Origin: Lichenostomus cassidix
Lineage: Eukaryota; Chordata; Aves; Passeriformes; Meliphagidae
NCBI GenBank assembly: GCA_008360975.2
Contig: CM039198.1
Location: 10,684,547-10,748,546 of the forward strand
Reading direction: 5' to 3'
DNA length: 64,000 bases
In this document: positions 1 to 58,600 of the stretch, one piece after another
How positions within the stretch are numbered: the stretch's first letter is position 1
Layout of the letters: every line of letters starts with the position of its first letter
Program-made: the position numbers and the translations under genes
Notes under the pieces: generated by a model
Told to the model about the DNA's origin: nothing
The model's input: the letters and a program-made list of their open reading frames with translations, nothing else
The model's database searches: none

Positions 1-240
1 GGGCTGAAGGGGGCACAGCAGGGTCACTTCAGCCAGAGAAGCCACCTGCAGAGCCATGTGTGCAGGGACAGCATGGGAAGGACTCCCTGGGCAGGGGCTG
101 GCAGCCCACTTTGGGAGCAGTGGTGCCCAGGAGCAGCAGCACTGGAGCAGTTGGTGCTGCTGGGTTTGCCCATCCCTGGCACAGGGCCAGCTGCCAGTGC
201 CACATGATGGGGTTGGATTGAAATTGGCCATGCCAAGGAG

Positions 241-490
241 GGGGACAGGAGGTGCCAGAGGCAGGACAGTACCAAGGACATGGAGGTGGCAGGAACGAGG
301 TGGGGCAGGGACATGGAGGTGGCAGGGACAAAAAGGTTCCAGGGGCGTGGAGAAGGCAGAGACATGGAGATCCCAGGGGTATGGAGGTGCCAAGGACAGA
401 GGGGGTGGCAGGAGCATGAAGGTGCCAGGGGCATGGAGTAGGCTGGAACATGGAGATTCCCAGAGCCATGGGGTGCCAGGGACAGGAGTG
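241..490. repeat. 17-bp minisatellite, about 14 degenerate units
   Basis: Consecutive 17-bp units resemble GACATGGAGGTGCCAGG. Most copies keep the exact 17-bp spacing and one is 16 bp. The array lies in the last NDEL1 intron. Because 17 is not a multiple of three, the open frames crossing it are not protein repeats. Confidence 0.85.
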
Positions 491-1274
491 GCCACAGTGC
501 CAAGCTCTGAGCCCTGCAGGGCCATGTCCCCTCCTGCCCAGCTTGGTGCAGGACTGGGGACATTGCAGGGACCTGGTGGCACCTGCTGGGGGCTGGGAAG
601 GGAGCGATGGTCCCACCCATCCCACTGTGCCATGTCCCAGTGCCTCTGTCCCCAGTGCCTGTCAGTCCCACAGTGGCTCTGAATTCCAGAATTCCATGCA
701 GGAATCCTGGCAAATCCAGAGAGCTTAATGACTCATCAAACAGTTGCAGTGAAATTGCTGTGCTCCAAAAGGAGGGAATGCCCACATTTGAATCCTGTCT
801 GGTGCTGGGGTGTTTGTGGTGGGGTTTGGTCCCTGTCCCATTCCCTTCCAGCTGCTGACAGATGTGCAGTCATCGGGATCAGGGTGGCTTTGTGTCCCTT
901 CATCCAAACCCAGACAGGGCTGTCCCTCAGCCTTCCCAGAGCTCTTCAGTGCAGGCAGGGAGGCTCCTGCCTTTGAAACACTCAAATGGGAGCTGAAGCT
1001 TCCACCTGAATGGGGAGAATATGAAAAAGGGGATTTCTGATCCCTGCTCTGCTCTGTGTTCCAGTGGGAGTGGCACTCCTGCACAGCAGGGAGCTGTTCC
1101 CATGGGAATCTGGGCTTGCTAGCAAATGTGGAGGTTTTAGCTCTTCACCTGCCTCTGTGGAGGGCTTTGGTAGCTGTCCCTGCATTGGTAGCCTCCTAGC
1201 TGTGCTGGGGGCATTCCTGCATCCCTGATCCAGGAGGTGCAAGGTCAGCTGCATGGGAATGCTGTGGGAGCTTT

Positions 1275-1546
1275 GAGGGAATGGTTTCCCACTGCCAGAG
1301 GGCAGGATTAGATGGGATATTGGGAAGGAATTGTTCCCTGTGAGGGTGTAAGGCCCTGGCACAGGGTGCCCAGAGAAGCTGTGCTGCCCCTGGATCCCTG
1401 GCAGTGTCCAAGGCCAGGCTGGACACTGGGGCTTGGAGCAGCCTGGGACAGTGGAAGGTGTCCCTGCCATGGCAGGGGTGGCACTGGATGGGCTTTAAGG
1501 TCTCTTCCAGCCCAAACCATTCTGGGATTCTGTGGAACAGCCCTGT
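1275..1546 (+). mobile_element. CR1 LINE 3' fragment
   Basis: The sequence has the typical avian CR1 3' UTR layout: a 'ggatattgggaaggaatt' block, a 'ggtgcccagagaagctgtg' block, 'gtccaaggccaggctgga', then 'gatgggctttaaggtc' and a final ATTCTGGGATTCTGTG that resembles the CR1 8-bp tail repeat. It is 5'-truncated with no open reading frame. Near-identical blocks recur at 7258-7575, 40560-40724 and 51285-51606. Confidence 0.85.
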
Positions 1547-2653
1547 CCTGTCCTGGGGACACTGCCCTGAGCTCCTTGTTGGGACCTGGTGACACGTGGG
1601 TCCCTGAGGCAGTGCTGGCAGTGAGCAGGATGTGGCCCTGGAGCGCCCCATTCCCAGGCTGGCTTTTTGCCCATCACAGAGCCCTTACCCTGCTTTTCCT
1701 GCTCTTTTTCCTGGCACAACTCACTGGTCCAGGCAGCCTGGGCTATCTCCTGAAGTGTCCGTGCACAGAGCTCTGCCAGGACATGTCCCAGTGCCACCTC
1801 CTCAGGTGGAGCTGGGGAAGTGCAGCAGAGCTGGACATGGAGGCAGGACCTGCTGGACCTCCAGGGCTGTGGGGTTCTCCCCCACCCTCGGTATTACAGA
1901 GCCCCCTGAGGGCAAGGATGGTTTGGGGGGATGTGGAGAGCCAGGGAGGTCATGGCTCCTGGGGTTGGGAGCAGGTGGGGAGCCTGGGAGTTCATCACAG
2001 ATGTGTCAAAGCACAGATGGAAAAGCTGCTGGACCCACAGGCTCCTCTCCCACCCCACTGCTGCTGAGGCAGGTTCTGCACAGCTCCAGCAGGATCCTGG
2101 GGAAGGGGCAGCCTCTGGATCCTGGGCTGTGGAGGCACTGGGAGCCCCTGCTGAATCCCCGTGGGGATTGGTGGGGCACAGACAGCTCTGCCCTCAGACT
2201 GGGTGTGTTTGTGTCCCATCCCGGGCAGACCCTGTGCTCCCAGCCCTGAGGGACACGGGGACAGTGGTGCTGTGTCCCCATGGGATGGGGCAGGGTGGCA
2301 CAGGGGCCTCTGCCTGCTCTGGGGACGCCAGGGAAGGGACAAGAGCTGATGGGGAGGCCAAGCACGAAATCTCCTCGGCCAGCCCCTGCAGCTGCACTGA
2401 ACCAGCTGATCCCCAGCAGGCTCAGGCCCTGGGGTCACTTGTCGTCCTGGGCTGGACACTTTGTGCCAGCTCAGGCTCTGGGGTGAGCACTGAGCTGGCA
2501 GCCAGCACTGGGCCCCTGTCCTGGTGCTGTCCCAGCCCTGCTCCCAGGGATGCCACGAGCAGGGAGGAGTGGGATCCATGTTCAGGGGCTGGGAGCAGGG
2601 AGCAGTGCCCTGTCCCGGCTGCTCCTCCCCTAACGTGCTCTCTCTGTTCCCAG

Positions 2654-2741
2654 GGCAGTGAACGGCTTTGACCAAGGGCCCCCCGGCCTGGGGGGCTCCC
2701 GACCGTCCTCGGCGCCGGGAATGCTCCCCCTGAGCGTATGA
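2654..2741 (+). CDS. NDEL1: NDEL1 terminal coding exon (nudE neurodevelopment protein 1 like 1)
   Basis: NDEL1 is a coiled-coil adaptor that links LIS1 and cytoplasmic dynein at centrosomes, kinetochores and the leading process of migrating neurons. This exon supplies only the unstructured C-terminal end. After one base completing the previous codon, the frame reads [11 protein letters not shown], then [15 protein letters not shown] and a TGA at 2739-2741. The last residues match the mammalian NDEL1 C-terminus; the proline run just before differs slightly from the human form. The acceptor is a good cag. Human NDEL1 and MYH10 are also convergent neighbours, which supports the call. NDE1, the paralogue, ends differently. 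Upstream exons lie outside the window. Confidence 0.93.
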
Positions 2742-2947
2742 GCCCACGGGAGCAGCCTTTGGACTTGGATGCTTTTCTCAGCCCACAAGAAGAACTGCTC
2801 CTGATTCCTCCCCACCCCACCCTGCTGGAACATGACCCTGAGAGGAGACCCTGAGCCCACGGCCCTCCATGTCCTGTCAATACAGTTTGTTTTCTGCTGT
2901 TGCTGTAGTGGACATTCACTGCCCTGGCCCCACGAGCTGCCACCCTC

Positions 2948-3099
2948 TGCTCTGCTTGGGGGACACCAAGTCCTGCTGTGTTTGGGGGACACAAAGTCCT
3001 GCTCTGTTTGGGGGACAGAGTCCTGCTCTGTGTGAGGGACACCAAGTCCTGCTGTGTTTAGGGGACACCAAGTCCTGCTGTGTTTGGGGGACAGAGTCC
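2948..3099. repeat. Minisatellite in NDEL1 3' UTR (26-26-24 bp, twice)
   Basis: Six tandem units each start with TGCTSTG and end with GTCC, sharing a GGGGACA core. Unit lengths run 26, 26, 24, 26, 26, 24, so the array is a 76-bp higher-order unit present twice (2948-3023 and 3024-3099). The 24-bp units lack the same two bases, reading acagag rather than acaccaag. Confidence 0.88.
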
Positions 3100-4061
3100 T
3101 GCTCAGCTCCTTGGCTTTCCCTCTCCTCTCACTTAGGTCTGACGGAGCCTTGGCCGCTCCTCCGCCAGGCTCCCCTGTCCCTGTCCCCCCAGGCCCTGCA
3201 GCTGCTGCTCTCAGCCCTTGTGGCAGTGCCCTGGGGGTGGCTGTGGGTGGCACTAGAGCCACTTGCAGCTGGGCCCTGTCCCCAGCTCCTGGCTCAGTGG
3301 CGGCTGTAGTGGCAGTCAGAGCAGGGCTGGACAAGCGGCTCCAGCCCGGCTGGGATGAGCCACTGGACAGCTGGACACACACAGGGCTGGGCTCCTCCAG
3401 AGCAGGGAGGGAGAGGGAGTGCACAGGGGTGACCTTCCCAGCCCCCCCAGATGCCTTGGCAGGGCCAAGCGTGGCTGAGCTGTTCTCCCTGGGGCTCCTG
3501 CCCTGGTGCCAGCATGGGCAGGGCTGTCCCCAGGGCTGTGTCCCCAGCTGCCCCTGTGGGCAGGGCCATGGCCCAGTGCTGTGCCCCCCAGCTGCCCCCG
3601 GGGCTGCCCCACAGCTCCCTGGCCCTGCTGGACTCGGCCTCCATCCCTGACCCTCACACAGCAACTCCAGAGGAGCATTAGGAAGCTGCTGCTCCACCCA
3701 GCCCCAAAAACCCCCAGCCATCAACCCCTGTGCTGTAGGACTGGATTGTCCAGCATCACCTGTGGGCTTCTGTGACAGTTTGGGGTGACTGTACCTTGTG
3801 GGTCTTTCAAGCAACACATTTGTGTGGTTTCTCTGTCCATGTGCCTCAGAGTCGGTGGATTTTTAGCCTGAACCAGCAAATGGAGCCAGGGTTGGAGCTG
3901 AGGGTTCAGCAATTGATGTTCAGGGGCTCTGCAGCTCCCAGGTGGTTGAGTTACAAATGCTGAGAAAAACCCCACTGGCCCAGCAGTGGAGGTGGGATTG
4001 TCCCTTTGCCATTAGGGTTTGTATGGTCCTTCCTTCCTGTGCATCCTCTGCTGCATTTGAC

Positions 4062-4129
4062 TGTTTACATTTGTTTTATTGTACATAGATTTGTAAACAT
4101 AATACCTTTGCCTGAGGTCTTTGTACATA
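4062..4129 (+). promoter_or_regulatory. Cluster of Pumilio-type and miR-30-type motifs in NDEL1 3' UTR
   Basis: Two exact TGTACATA motifs (4080-4087 and 4122-4129) fit the Pumilio recognition element UGUANAUA. TGTTTACA at 4062-4069 is an 8-mer complement of the miR-30 seed. Its reverse complement, TGTAAACA, lies at 4092-4099 and could pair with it in a short hairpin. The motifs are seen; binding is inference. Confidence 0.55.
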
Positions 4130-4260
4130 ACTTGGGCTTTGTAGCTTTATTTATTCAGCCTCTCTCTGGCATGTTTCCATAGGATGTACCGTTCCACCCT
4201 GGTGCCACTGACATGATGTGGTCTCAAAAGAATGAAAACAAATGAGAGTAATCCTCCAAA

Positions 4261-4266
4261 AATAAA
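4261..4266 (+). terminator. NDEL1: NDEL1 polyadenylation signal AATAAA
   Basis: A canonical AATAAA closes the AT-rich distal UTR and is followed within 20 bases by a T-rich and then TG-containing stretch. Cleavage is expected near 4280. Confidence 0.7.
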
Positions 4267-4282
4267 GTTCTTTTAATGTGGA

Positions 4283-5639
4283 ATCAGTGGATTTTGCAGA
4301 ACCAGTGGCCGTGGCTCTTACTTTGTCCCGCAGGGTTTCCTGCCAAGCCCCGGGGAGGGGCAGTGTTGAGGCACTGCCTTATTATCCCCCACCCCTTCCC
4401 TTGGCAATGCCGCTCAGTTTGGGGACAGGAAAAGAGGCACTGCTGGGGCTGAGCAACACCATGCCAGCCTCTGCTGCTGGCACTGAGTGGGGGGACACAA
4501 TATTTCATTTGGGGAAGTGTTGGAATCCTCCAGCTGCTGTCCGGGTGATTTTTCGCCTGCTTGGAGCAGCTGGAAGGAGTTTCCTGTGCAGAAAAGCCAG
4601 GCTGAGGCCCTTCCCGGGATGCTCCATCCCTTGCCGTGCCCAGGGCTGTGCAGTGCAGTGCTGCCTCTCCCAGGCCGGGCTCAGCTCCATCCTGCCCAGC
4701 CCTGGGGCAGTGCCATGTCCAGCCCTGGAGCAGTGCCATGTCCAGCCCTGGGTGACCCTGCACGGACAGCCCTGGCAGCACAGCCCGTTCCTCTGGGAAT
4801 GCACTCGCTCCAGCTCCTGCCAGAGCCTCACACCCTCCCCTCCCTCCTGCCCCATCACAGCCCAGCTCAGCCTCACACCGAGCCCAGGCTCTCTGCCAGG
4901 GACAGGGACAGGGCCTGCCCCGGTTCCAGCCGTGCCACAGGGAGGGAAAAGCCCTTCCTCCTCTCTTTTCCCCAGCATGAGGAGCAGCATCCACAGCACT
5001 GAAGGAAAGGTGCCCAGGACTGACCCGGGTTCCATCCAGGAGTTCCTCAGTGCTGGAGGCTCCAGCCCCAAGCCAGGGCCCTGGAACCACATGGGAAGGG
5101 TGGGAGCAGCGAACCACCCAGCCCCTCCCAGCCCCTCCGGCTGCTCTGTGCCCTCATTCCCTCGGGTTTTTAACCCACTCACCTCCCTCCTCCCCTTCCC
5201 ACCTCTCCAGGTGGGAAGCTCCCAGCCGCGACTCCAAGTCTCTATCTCCTGCAGCTCCTGGGCCTTTCCTGCCCCAGCTCTAGGGCAGGTTCTGCACCCC
5301 AGGACAAATCCCAAAATACGGGATGTAACTGCTCAGGCAGGAGCCCAGACCCTGCTGAAGGCAGAAGTGGGGCTGTGCCTGTGCCACAGCCTGAGGGGCA
5401 GCAGGAGAGCTCAGAGCTCCCTTTGTGCTCCAGCTGGGCTCTGCCAGTGGCATTCAAAGGCAAAGGCTCAGCTCGGACCAAGCCATTGATGCTGTATTTA
5501 GGTCAAAATAAAAGGAAAAAAAAAAAGCAAGCAAACAAAACAGGAAGAAGGGAAAAGGCAGCTTCCAGTCATATCTCGTTTATTAAGGTCTATGCCAGCC
5601 TCGGGAGAGCTCTTCCAGTAAGTAAACAGAGCAGGCGGC
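4283..5639. other. Spacer between convergent NDEL1 and MYH10
   Basis: The stretch is GC-rich, with a 23-bp duplication at about 4698-4752 (CAGCCCTGG-GCAGTGCCATGT). No conserved gene is recognised. A long plus-strand open frame (4278-5489) is judged a composition artefact. Plus-strand AATAAA at 5507-5512 followed by an A-rich run could catch NDEL1 read-through. Minus-strand AATAAA (5584 to 5579) is a possible further distal MYH10 site. Confidence 0.6.
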
Positions 5640-5652
5640 CGCATCTATAATG

Positions 5653-5664
5653 AATAAATTTATT
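5653..5664 (-). terminator. MYH10: MYH10 distal poly(A) signal, palindromic AATAAATTTATT
   Basis: AATAAATTTATT is a perfect palindrome giving AATAAA on both strands. On the minus strand the hexamer at 5664-5659 is followed by sequence suited to cleavage near 5640. It is preferred as the MYH10 3' end because AT-rich UTR-like sequence begins immediately upstream of it. A proximal minus-strand AATAAA lies at 6293-6288 and another distal one at 5584-5579. Confidence 0.6.
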
Positions 5665-5863
5665 GTCTTACAAAAATCATTGTCTAGAAATATGGGTATA
5701 CAAGAAAACAAGATATTTGCAGTCAGACGCCTGGTGGTCAACAGCCAGTTTGATTAAAAATATCCAAACACACACAACAAAACCTTTGCGACAGATGTTA
5801 AAGCTTTTAACCAAAAAGGGAAATCCATGGGTTTTGAGCATGTGGCAGAGGAAGTTTCCTAGT

Positions 5864-5871
5864 TAACACTG
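5864..5871 (-). promoter_or_regulatory. miR-141/200a-type 8-mer seed match
   Basis: The sense strand reads CAGTGTTA, the full 8-mer complement of the miR-141/miR-200a seed, within the MYH10 3' UTR. The match is seen; function is inferred. Confidence 0.5.
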
Positions 5872-6007
5872 ATTCATTGTCACTAATATCAATAATACCA
5901 CTTGGACTAGAGAGGTACATGATATGAAGCACAGTCAAAATTAATACATTAAATCATTGTTATATAGGCAAATTATATATGTAACGTTGTCTTAGTACTG
6001 TAGTGTC

Positions 6008-6015
6008 TAAGGCAC
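6008..6015 (-). promoter_or_regulatory. miR-124-type 8-mer seed match
   Basis: The sense strand reads GTGCCTTA, the full 8-mer complement of the miR-124 seed plus A1, within the MYH10 3' UTR. Function is inferred. Confidence 0.5.
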
Positions 6016-6071
6016 TTTCTGTAATGTCAGTTTTCAGCTATTTAAACAAAAAGAACGCTAACTACTCACTG

Positions 6072-6079
6072 TAATACTG
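6072..6079 (-). promoter_or_regulatory. miR-200b/c/429-type 8-mer seed match
   Basis: The sense strand reads CAGTATTA, the 8-mer complement of the miR-200b/c/429 seed. It sits a few bases from the U-rich element at 6083-6123 of the same UTR. Confidence 0.5.
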
Positions 6080-6082
6080 CTC

Positions 6083-6123
6083 AAAATAAAAAAACAACAA
6101 CAAAACAACAACAAAAAAAAAAA
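6083..6123 (-). repeat. U-rich / GUU low-complexity element in MYH10 3' UTR
   Basis: The plus strand is almost pure A with CAA repeats, so the mRNA carries U runs separated by two GUUGUUGUU-like blocks. Such sequences bind ELAV/Hu or CELF proteins in other UTRs; binding here is inference. Confidence 0.6.
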
Positions 6124-7041
6124 GGATTCACATCCACTGGCATGTTAACTGTAGGCAGGCAACATCCATCCATCCAGGGAGCCCCGAGCCCCGGGCCTGC
6201 AGGACCCTGGGGCTGCCGGGGGTCCCGGAGCCTCCCACGGCCTGACTCGGCCTCACATTAATAAATTAGTTTTGCCTGTGCTGTGTGTTTATTTCCCACT
6301 GGTGTTCACATTATCCGAGCTGGGTGTCCGCAGGGCCCCGGGGGGCTCTGAGCACCCAGGGCTGTACAGGGGACGGGGAGCCACCGCGGTGTGCCTGGAC
6401 TGCATGGACACGAACGGATGGAGCAGGTGCTGAGAACACTTCAAATGGGATTGCAGGATAAAAATGGACACTACTCACTCATCCCTACGCTTCCCTCTAA
6501 CACTTCCCAAGGCCGTTTTTCACAGTTCACTCAGGGGTTGTGTGCGGATCACAACAATGGGAGAAAAGAAAGAAACAGGTGCGGTTTGGTCTTCACTGAT
6601 CCGAGAGACTGCGCCCAGCCCGGAGCCTGAAGGATGCTGCTGGACACAAGGCATGCACAGCCACGGCAAGGGGGCTGTCCCGGCCACCCACCCGCTGGGA
6701 ATGACGCTTCTGGATTGATAAAAAAAAGGTTCATCCTTCACATGATGCTTTAGAAAATGGCTTTACAATGAGTATCTGGAAAAGAGATGCACTGAACAGA
6801 GACGATCCCGGTTGTTTACTATATATAAAAAAGCAGTTGTACCTATATCTGAAGCAGGGTACAGTGTGGTGAGGCTGGAGAGCCTTAAGACATAGTTGAC
6901 CTATGATAAGGAACCTTGTAGCACATGCCGAGGGTCGTAAGGCAGCTTTCCGGCCACAAGGCAGTTCCGAGGGCAGGGCAGGGCGCTCCGTGTGCTCCTG
7001 CCCGGGGCTGGAAAGGTCTCTGCATGCAGGCGGGTCGGGCT

Positions 7042-55660
<48,619 letters not shown>

Positions 55661-58600
55661 CTGCAAAACAGGGCAGACATTTTCCTCAAAATTCATCTCC
55701 AACAAGTCAGCAATCCTTTGTTTACAGCACCTCACTTCATCCCATTTATGGCTCTGGCTGTGCAGCAGAGACCTTCCCTGACCCCCTAAAACCAACAGAG
55801 GGATGTTGCAGGAACCACAAGGTATTTGTTTAAAATCCGTTCTTCATCCTAAAGATCTCCTCAGCATTAAGATGTTGATCCAAGGTGTAACATCAGTTTG
55901 ATTAAGAGCTTTTGGCTTTGTGCCTGAGCTCCTTTGCTACCCAAGGTAACATGAAACACTTGTCCCCTGCTTGGATCACTGCAGAGAGAATTTTCAGGGT
56001 GCAGATACGTTTTTATTTTTAAATCATGATTATATATACACACACACACTTACACACTTAGCATGATTTTAATATACTTTATATAGCAGGATTTGGTTAT
56101 GGGAATTACCAAGTGGATGGAAACACTCAGTACCTTCAGGAGCCAGAAATACAGCCCAGTAAAACACTTTAAACAAGAGATTCTTTCCACTGCTCATCTC
56201 AGACTCTTTGCTAGGTTAAAAATATATTTAAGGCCACAGAGCTACATGAAACCATTAAGAAATGAATTTATCAGTGCAGAGTGGCAGAGTTCACAGATCA
56301 ATAAAGACAGCAAATGCACATTGCATTTTTAAACCAGAGGTGGATTTAAAGCAGAATATGTTTAGACAGGATTTATGGAGAGGTTTACAGGAGAGATTCA
56401 AGGCAGGAAATGTGACCAAGTTCATGTCCCTGCAATCACAAGTGATGTTACTACAGCTCTAAAAATGACAGTCTGGAGGGGTTTCTTCTAACCTAGGTCT
56501 GATCTCCACACAAATCCACCCCCCAGAGGGATTGAGGTCTGCCTTAGGCAGGACTCAATGGCTGCAAACCACTGGAGGAAGATTTCCAGGGAGACAGCGA
56601 CTGCCATGAGCAGCTCTGAAGTGTGGGAAGCTGAAAAGGATTTTATCATGGGGATTTGCATAGAAAGAGTGGAAACACTCCTGTCATTCAACAGTTGTTC
56701 AAAAAAATTAACAGTTTGGACGCCAACTCCTTTGTAAGAACAACAAGCACACATTTTCTCTGCCTGCTTATTTCTCCTCTAAGCTACTTATAATGGAAAT
56801 GTTCATTTACCAGGGGAATTTAGGCACATTCTTTTGCAGCCTTCTCCATCATGCTGTACACCCCAGTTCTGCAGCTAATCTGCATTTGCTTAGGGATTCA
56901 GTACCTCCAGACCTGCACTTGCTGATCAGATAAGTGCTGAGGAGCATCCCTATCCTCACAGTGCACTCAGCAGCAGCAGAAAGGAGATGAGAGAGCACTT
57001 GGAATTTTAATTCTGCATATACAGGAAGGATACTGATACTACCCCAGATTTTCAAAAGAACAGACTCAAATATTCTCATTGCTCCTCACCTTTCAACACT
57101 CTAAAATCACATAAACCCCACTGAGAATGGCCCTAAGAGAGAGGAAGCTGTGCTAAGGGATGGCAGGATGGGCATTTCTGCAGCCAGGAGCAAGAGCTTT
57201 CATTCACAGCAGCTCATGGAACTCCTCACAAGAGCTTCAGGTGAAACAGCCTTTGCTCGACCCAACAGAACAGCAGCAACCCCCAAGTTTGGCTGGAAAA
57301 AGCTTTTCACTGAAAACCCTGCACACAATGGTCCTGCAGATGAGCTGCTGGATATTCCACAGCCTCACTTTCCCAGCTGTGACCTGCAATTCCAGAGGGT
57401 TAACCAAGGCCCCAGTCTCACTGATGGCATCTGCTTCCTGGAAGCAACTCCATCAGCCTGGCTGAAACCACTTTGGTCCCATTTTTCCTCACAATCATTG
57501 GAAAATAACCCAGAATATGAAAGATTAGAAAGCCCTGCACTCAATGACTCGAAGCTTCCAGAGACAGACAGGGGAGTTCCCTTCAAACTTGTTGACTGGG
57601 CTGGCTTTGCTCAGTGCATGGAAAAACCTGGAAGGTCCTACCTGAAAAGCTGGTTGCAAAGGAGATTACTCTGAGAATTGGCTAATGGATAACTGGGTTT
57701 CCTTTTTGCCAAGATACCATCAATATGAAACCCAGAAACTGGGTGTACTTTGGGACCGCTACAAGTGGAACAACACCCTCTGCCTTAATGAAAAATCCAA
57801 TTTCCACCCAGCCCAGAGTCCTCACAAACAAGACAAAAGTGAATGCCGATATGCAGAAATAAACCCCTGAACCATCAGGTGCCAAATCTTGCTTCTCAAG
57901 TCTTTATTTCTCATTTCCCTTTCACTGCAGTGTTTACATTAACATAATTCATGACCATGAGCAATAATAAAAGCAGCTTTGCCTGTTTCTAGATGTGTAT
58001 TAAAATATGCTAATGCTAAAACTATTCCAGCAGGTAAGAGAAGTAAGAAGCACAGCAAAATATACATCTACATTTTAAAACAATACAATTTGTTCTTATT
58101 GTCAGCAGAGCTTGGGAATGCACTTAGCTGTGCCTGTAAAGCCAGAGAGAAATAATCTTTTCTGTCAAATCACAAGAAGAATGTTTATTACATTTTAAAG
58201 GAGGGAAATCTCCTCTAATACATGCAGGGAGGAGAAGCTGGCACAATAAATACAGCTCAGATGTCAGCTCTGGAAAAGGGCAGCACAGGGGTTGGAAGAG
58301 TCAGCTGCAGACACACCAGTAAAGCTGCACAAGCACAGGAAAAGCAGGAGCTTGAAACACATTCCTTGTGTTAAAAACCCTCTAAATCCAACAGAGGGGC
58401 ATTTTAGAGAGAGTCTTTATGCAAGACCTCATTCAAAAGCAACACTAACGGATGTTATCATCCCAGTCCTGCTCTCCCTGGAGCTTACAAGAATGCCAAA
58501 TATTTCCTGCAGCATCGTGTCAAATAGCTCTGCTGCCATATACTATGAAAGAATTAGAAGATTTAGGATAAAGTCCTTTGTATTTATAGGAATAATGACA

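Larger units (their letters stand above)
1..2653 (+). other. NDEL1: Last intron of NDEL1 (partial)
   Basis: This GC-rich stretch ends in a splice acceptor (tctctgttcccag, ending at 2653) directly before the NDEL1 terminal exon, so it is read as the last intron. It holds a 17-bp minisatellite at 241-490 and a CR1 3' end at about 1275-1546. I looked for the preceding NDEL1 exon, which should end in codons for a Phe-Phe-Asp-Lys-Gly-like peptide, and did not see it, so it probably lies left of the window. Long open frames here are by-products of high GC content. Confidence 0.75.
2742..4282 (+). other. NDEL1: NDEL1 3' UTR
   Basis: The UTR is inferred to run from the stop codon at 2741 to just past the AATAAA at 4261-4266. 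It holds a 152-bp minisatellite (2948-3099) in a GC-rich proximal half. The AT-rich distal part (about 4000-4280) has Pumilio-like and miR-30-like motifs and looks like an ancient conserved 3' UTR. An AATACA variant signal at about 2879 followed by GT-rich sequence could be a proximal poly(A) site giving a short UTR; that is inference only. Confidence 0.75.
5640..7041 (-). other. MYH10: MYH10 3' UTR
   Basis: The UTR runs from the stop codon at 7042-7044 to the palindromic poly(A) signal, about 1.4 kb. It contains a GC-rich patch (about 6170-6250), a U-rich/GUU repeat on the sense strand (6083-6123), and seed matches for miR-200 family members and miR-124. The exact end is inferred. Confidence 0.7.

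Noticed and set aside
1312..2067. Long plus-strand open frame in the NDEL1 intron
   Set aside because: Its first part is translated CR1 3' UTR, which is non-coding, and the rest is GC-rich intron.
2630..3817. 395-codon minus-strand open frame
   Set aside because: It lies antisense to the NDEL1 last exon and its 3' UTR minisatellite; its repeats come from the minisatellite. No family recognised.
4278..5489. 403-codon plus-strand open frame between NDEL1 and MYH10
   Set aside because: It starts past the NDEL1 poly(A) signal, is rich in Ser, Pro, Leu and Cys as expected from GC-rich non-coding DNA, crosses a local duplication, and shows no domain or homologue I recognise.
57150..57674. 174-codon plus-strand open frame in the upstream MYH10 intron
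   Set aside because: Longer than usual for this AT-rich intron, but no motif, no splice context and no recognised relative. Kept only as a note.
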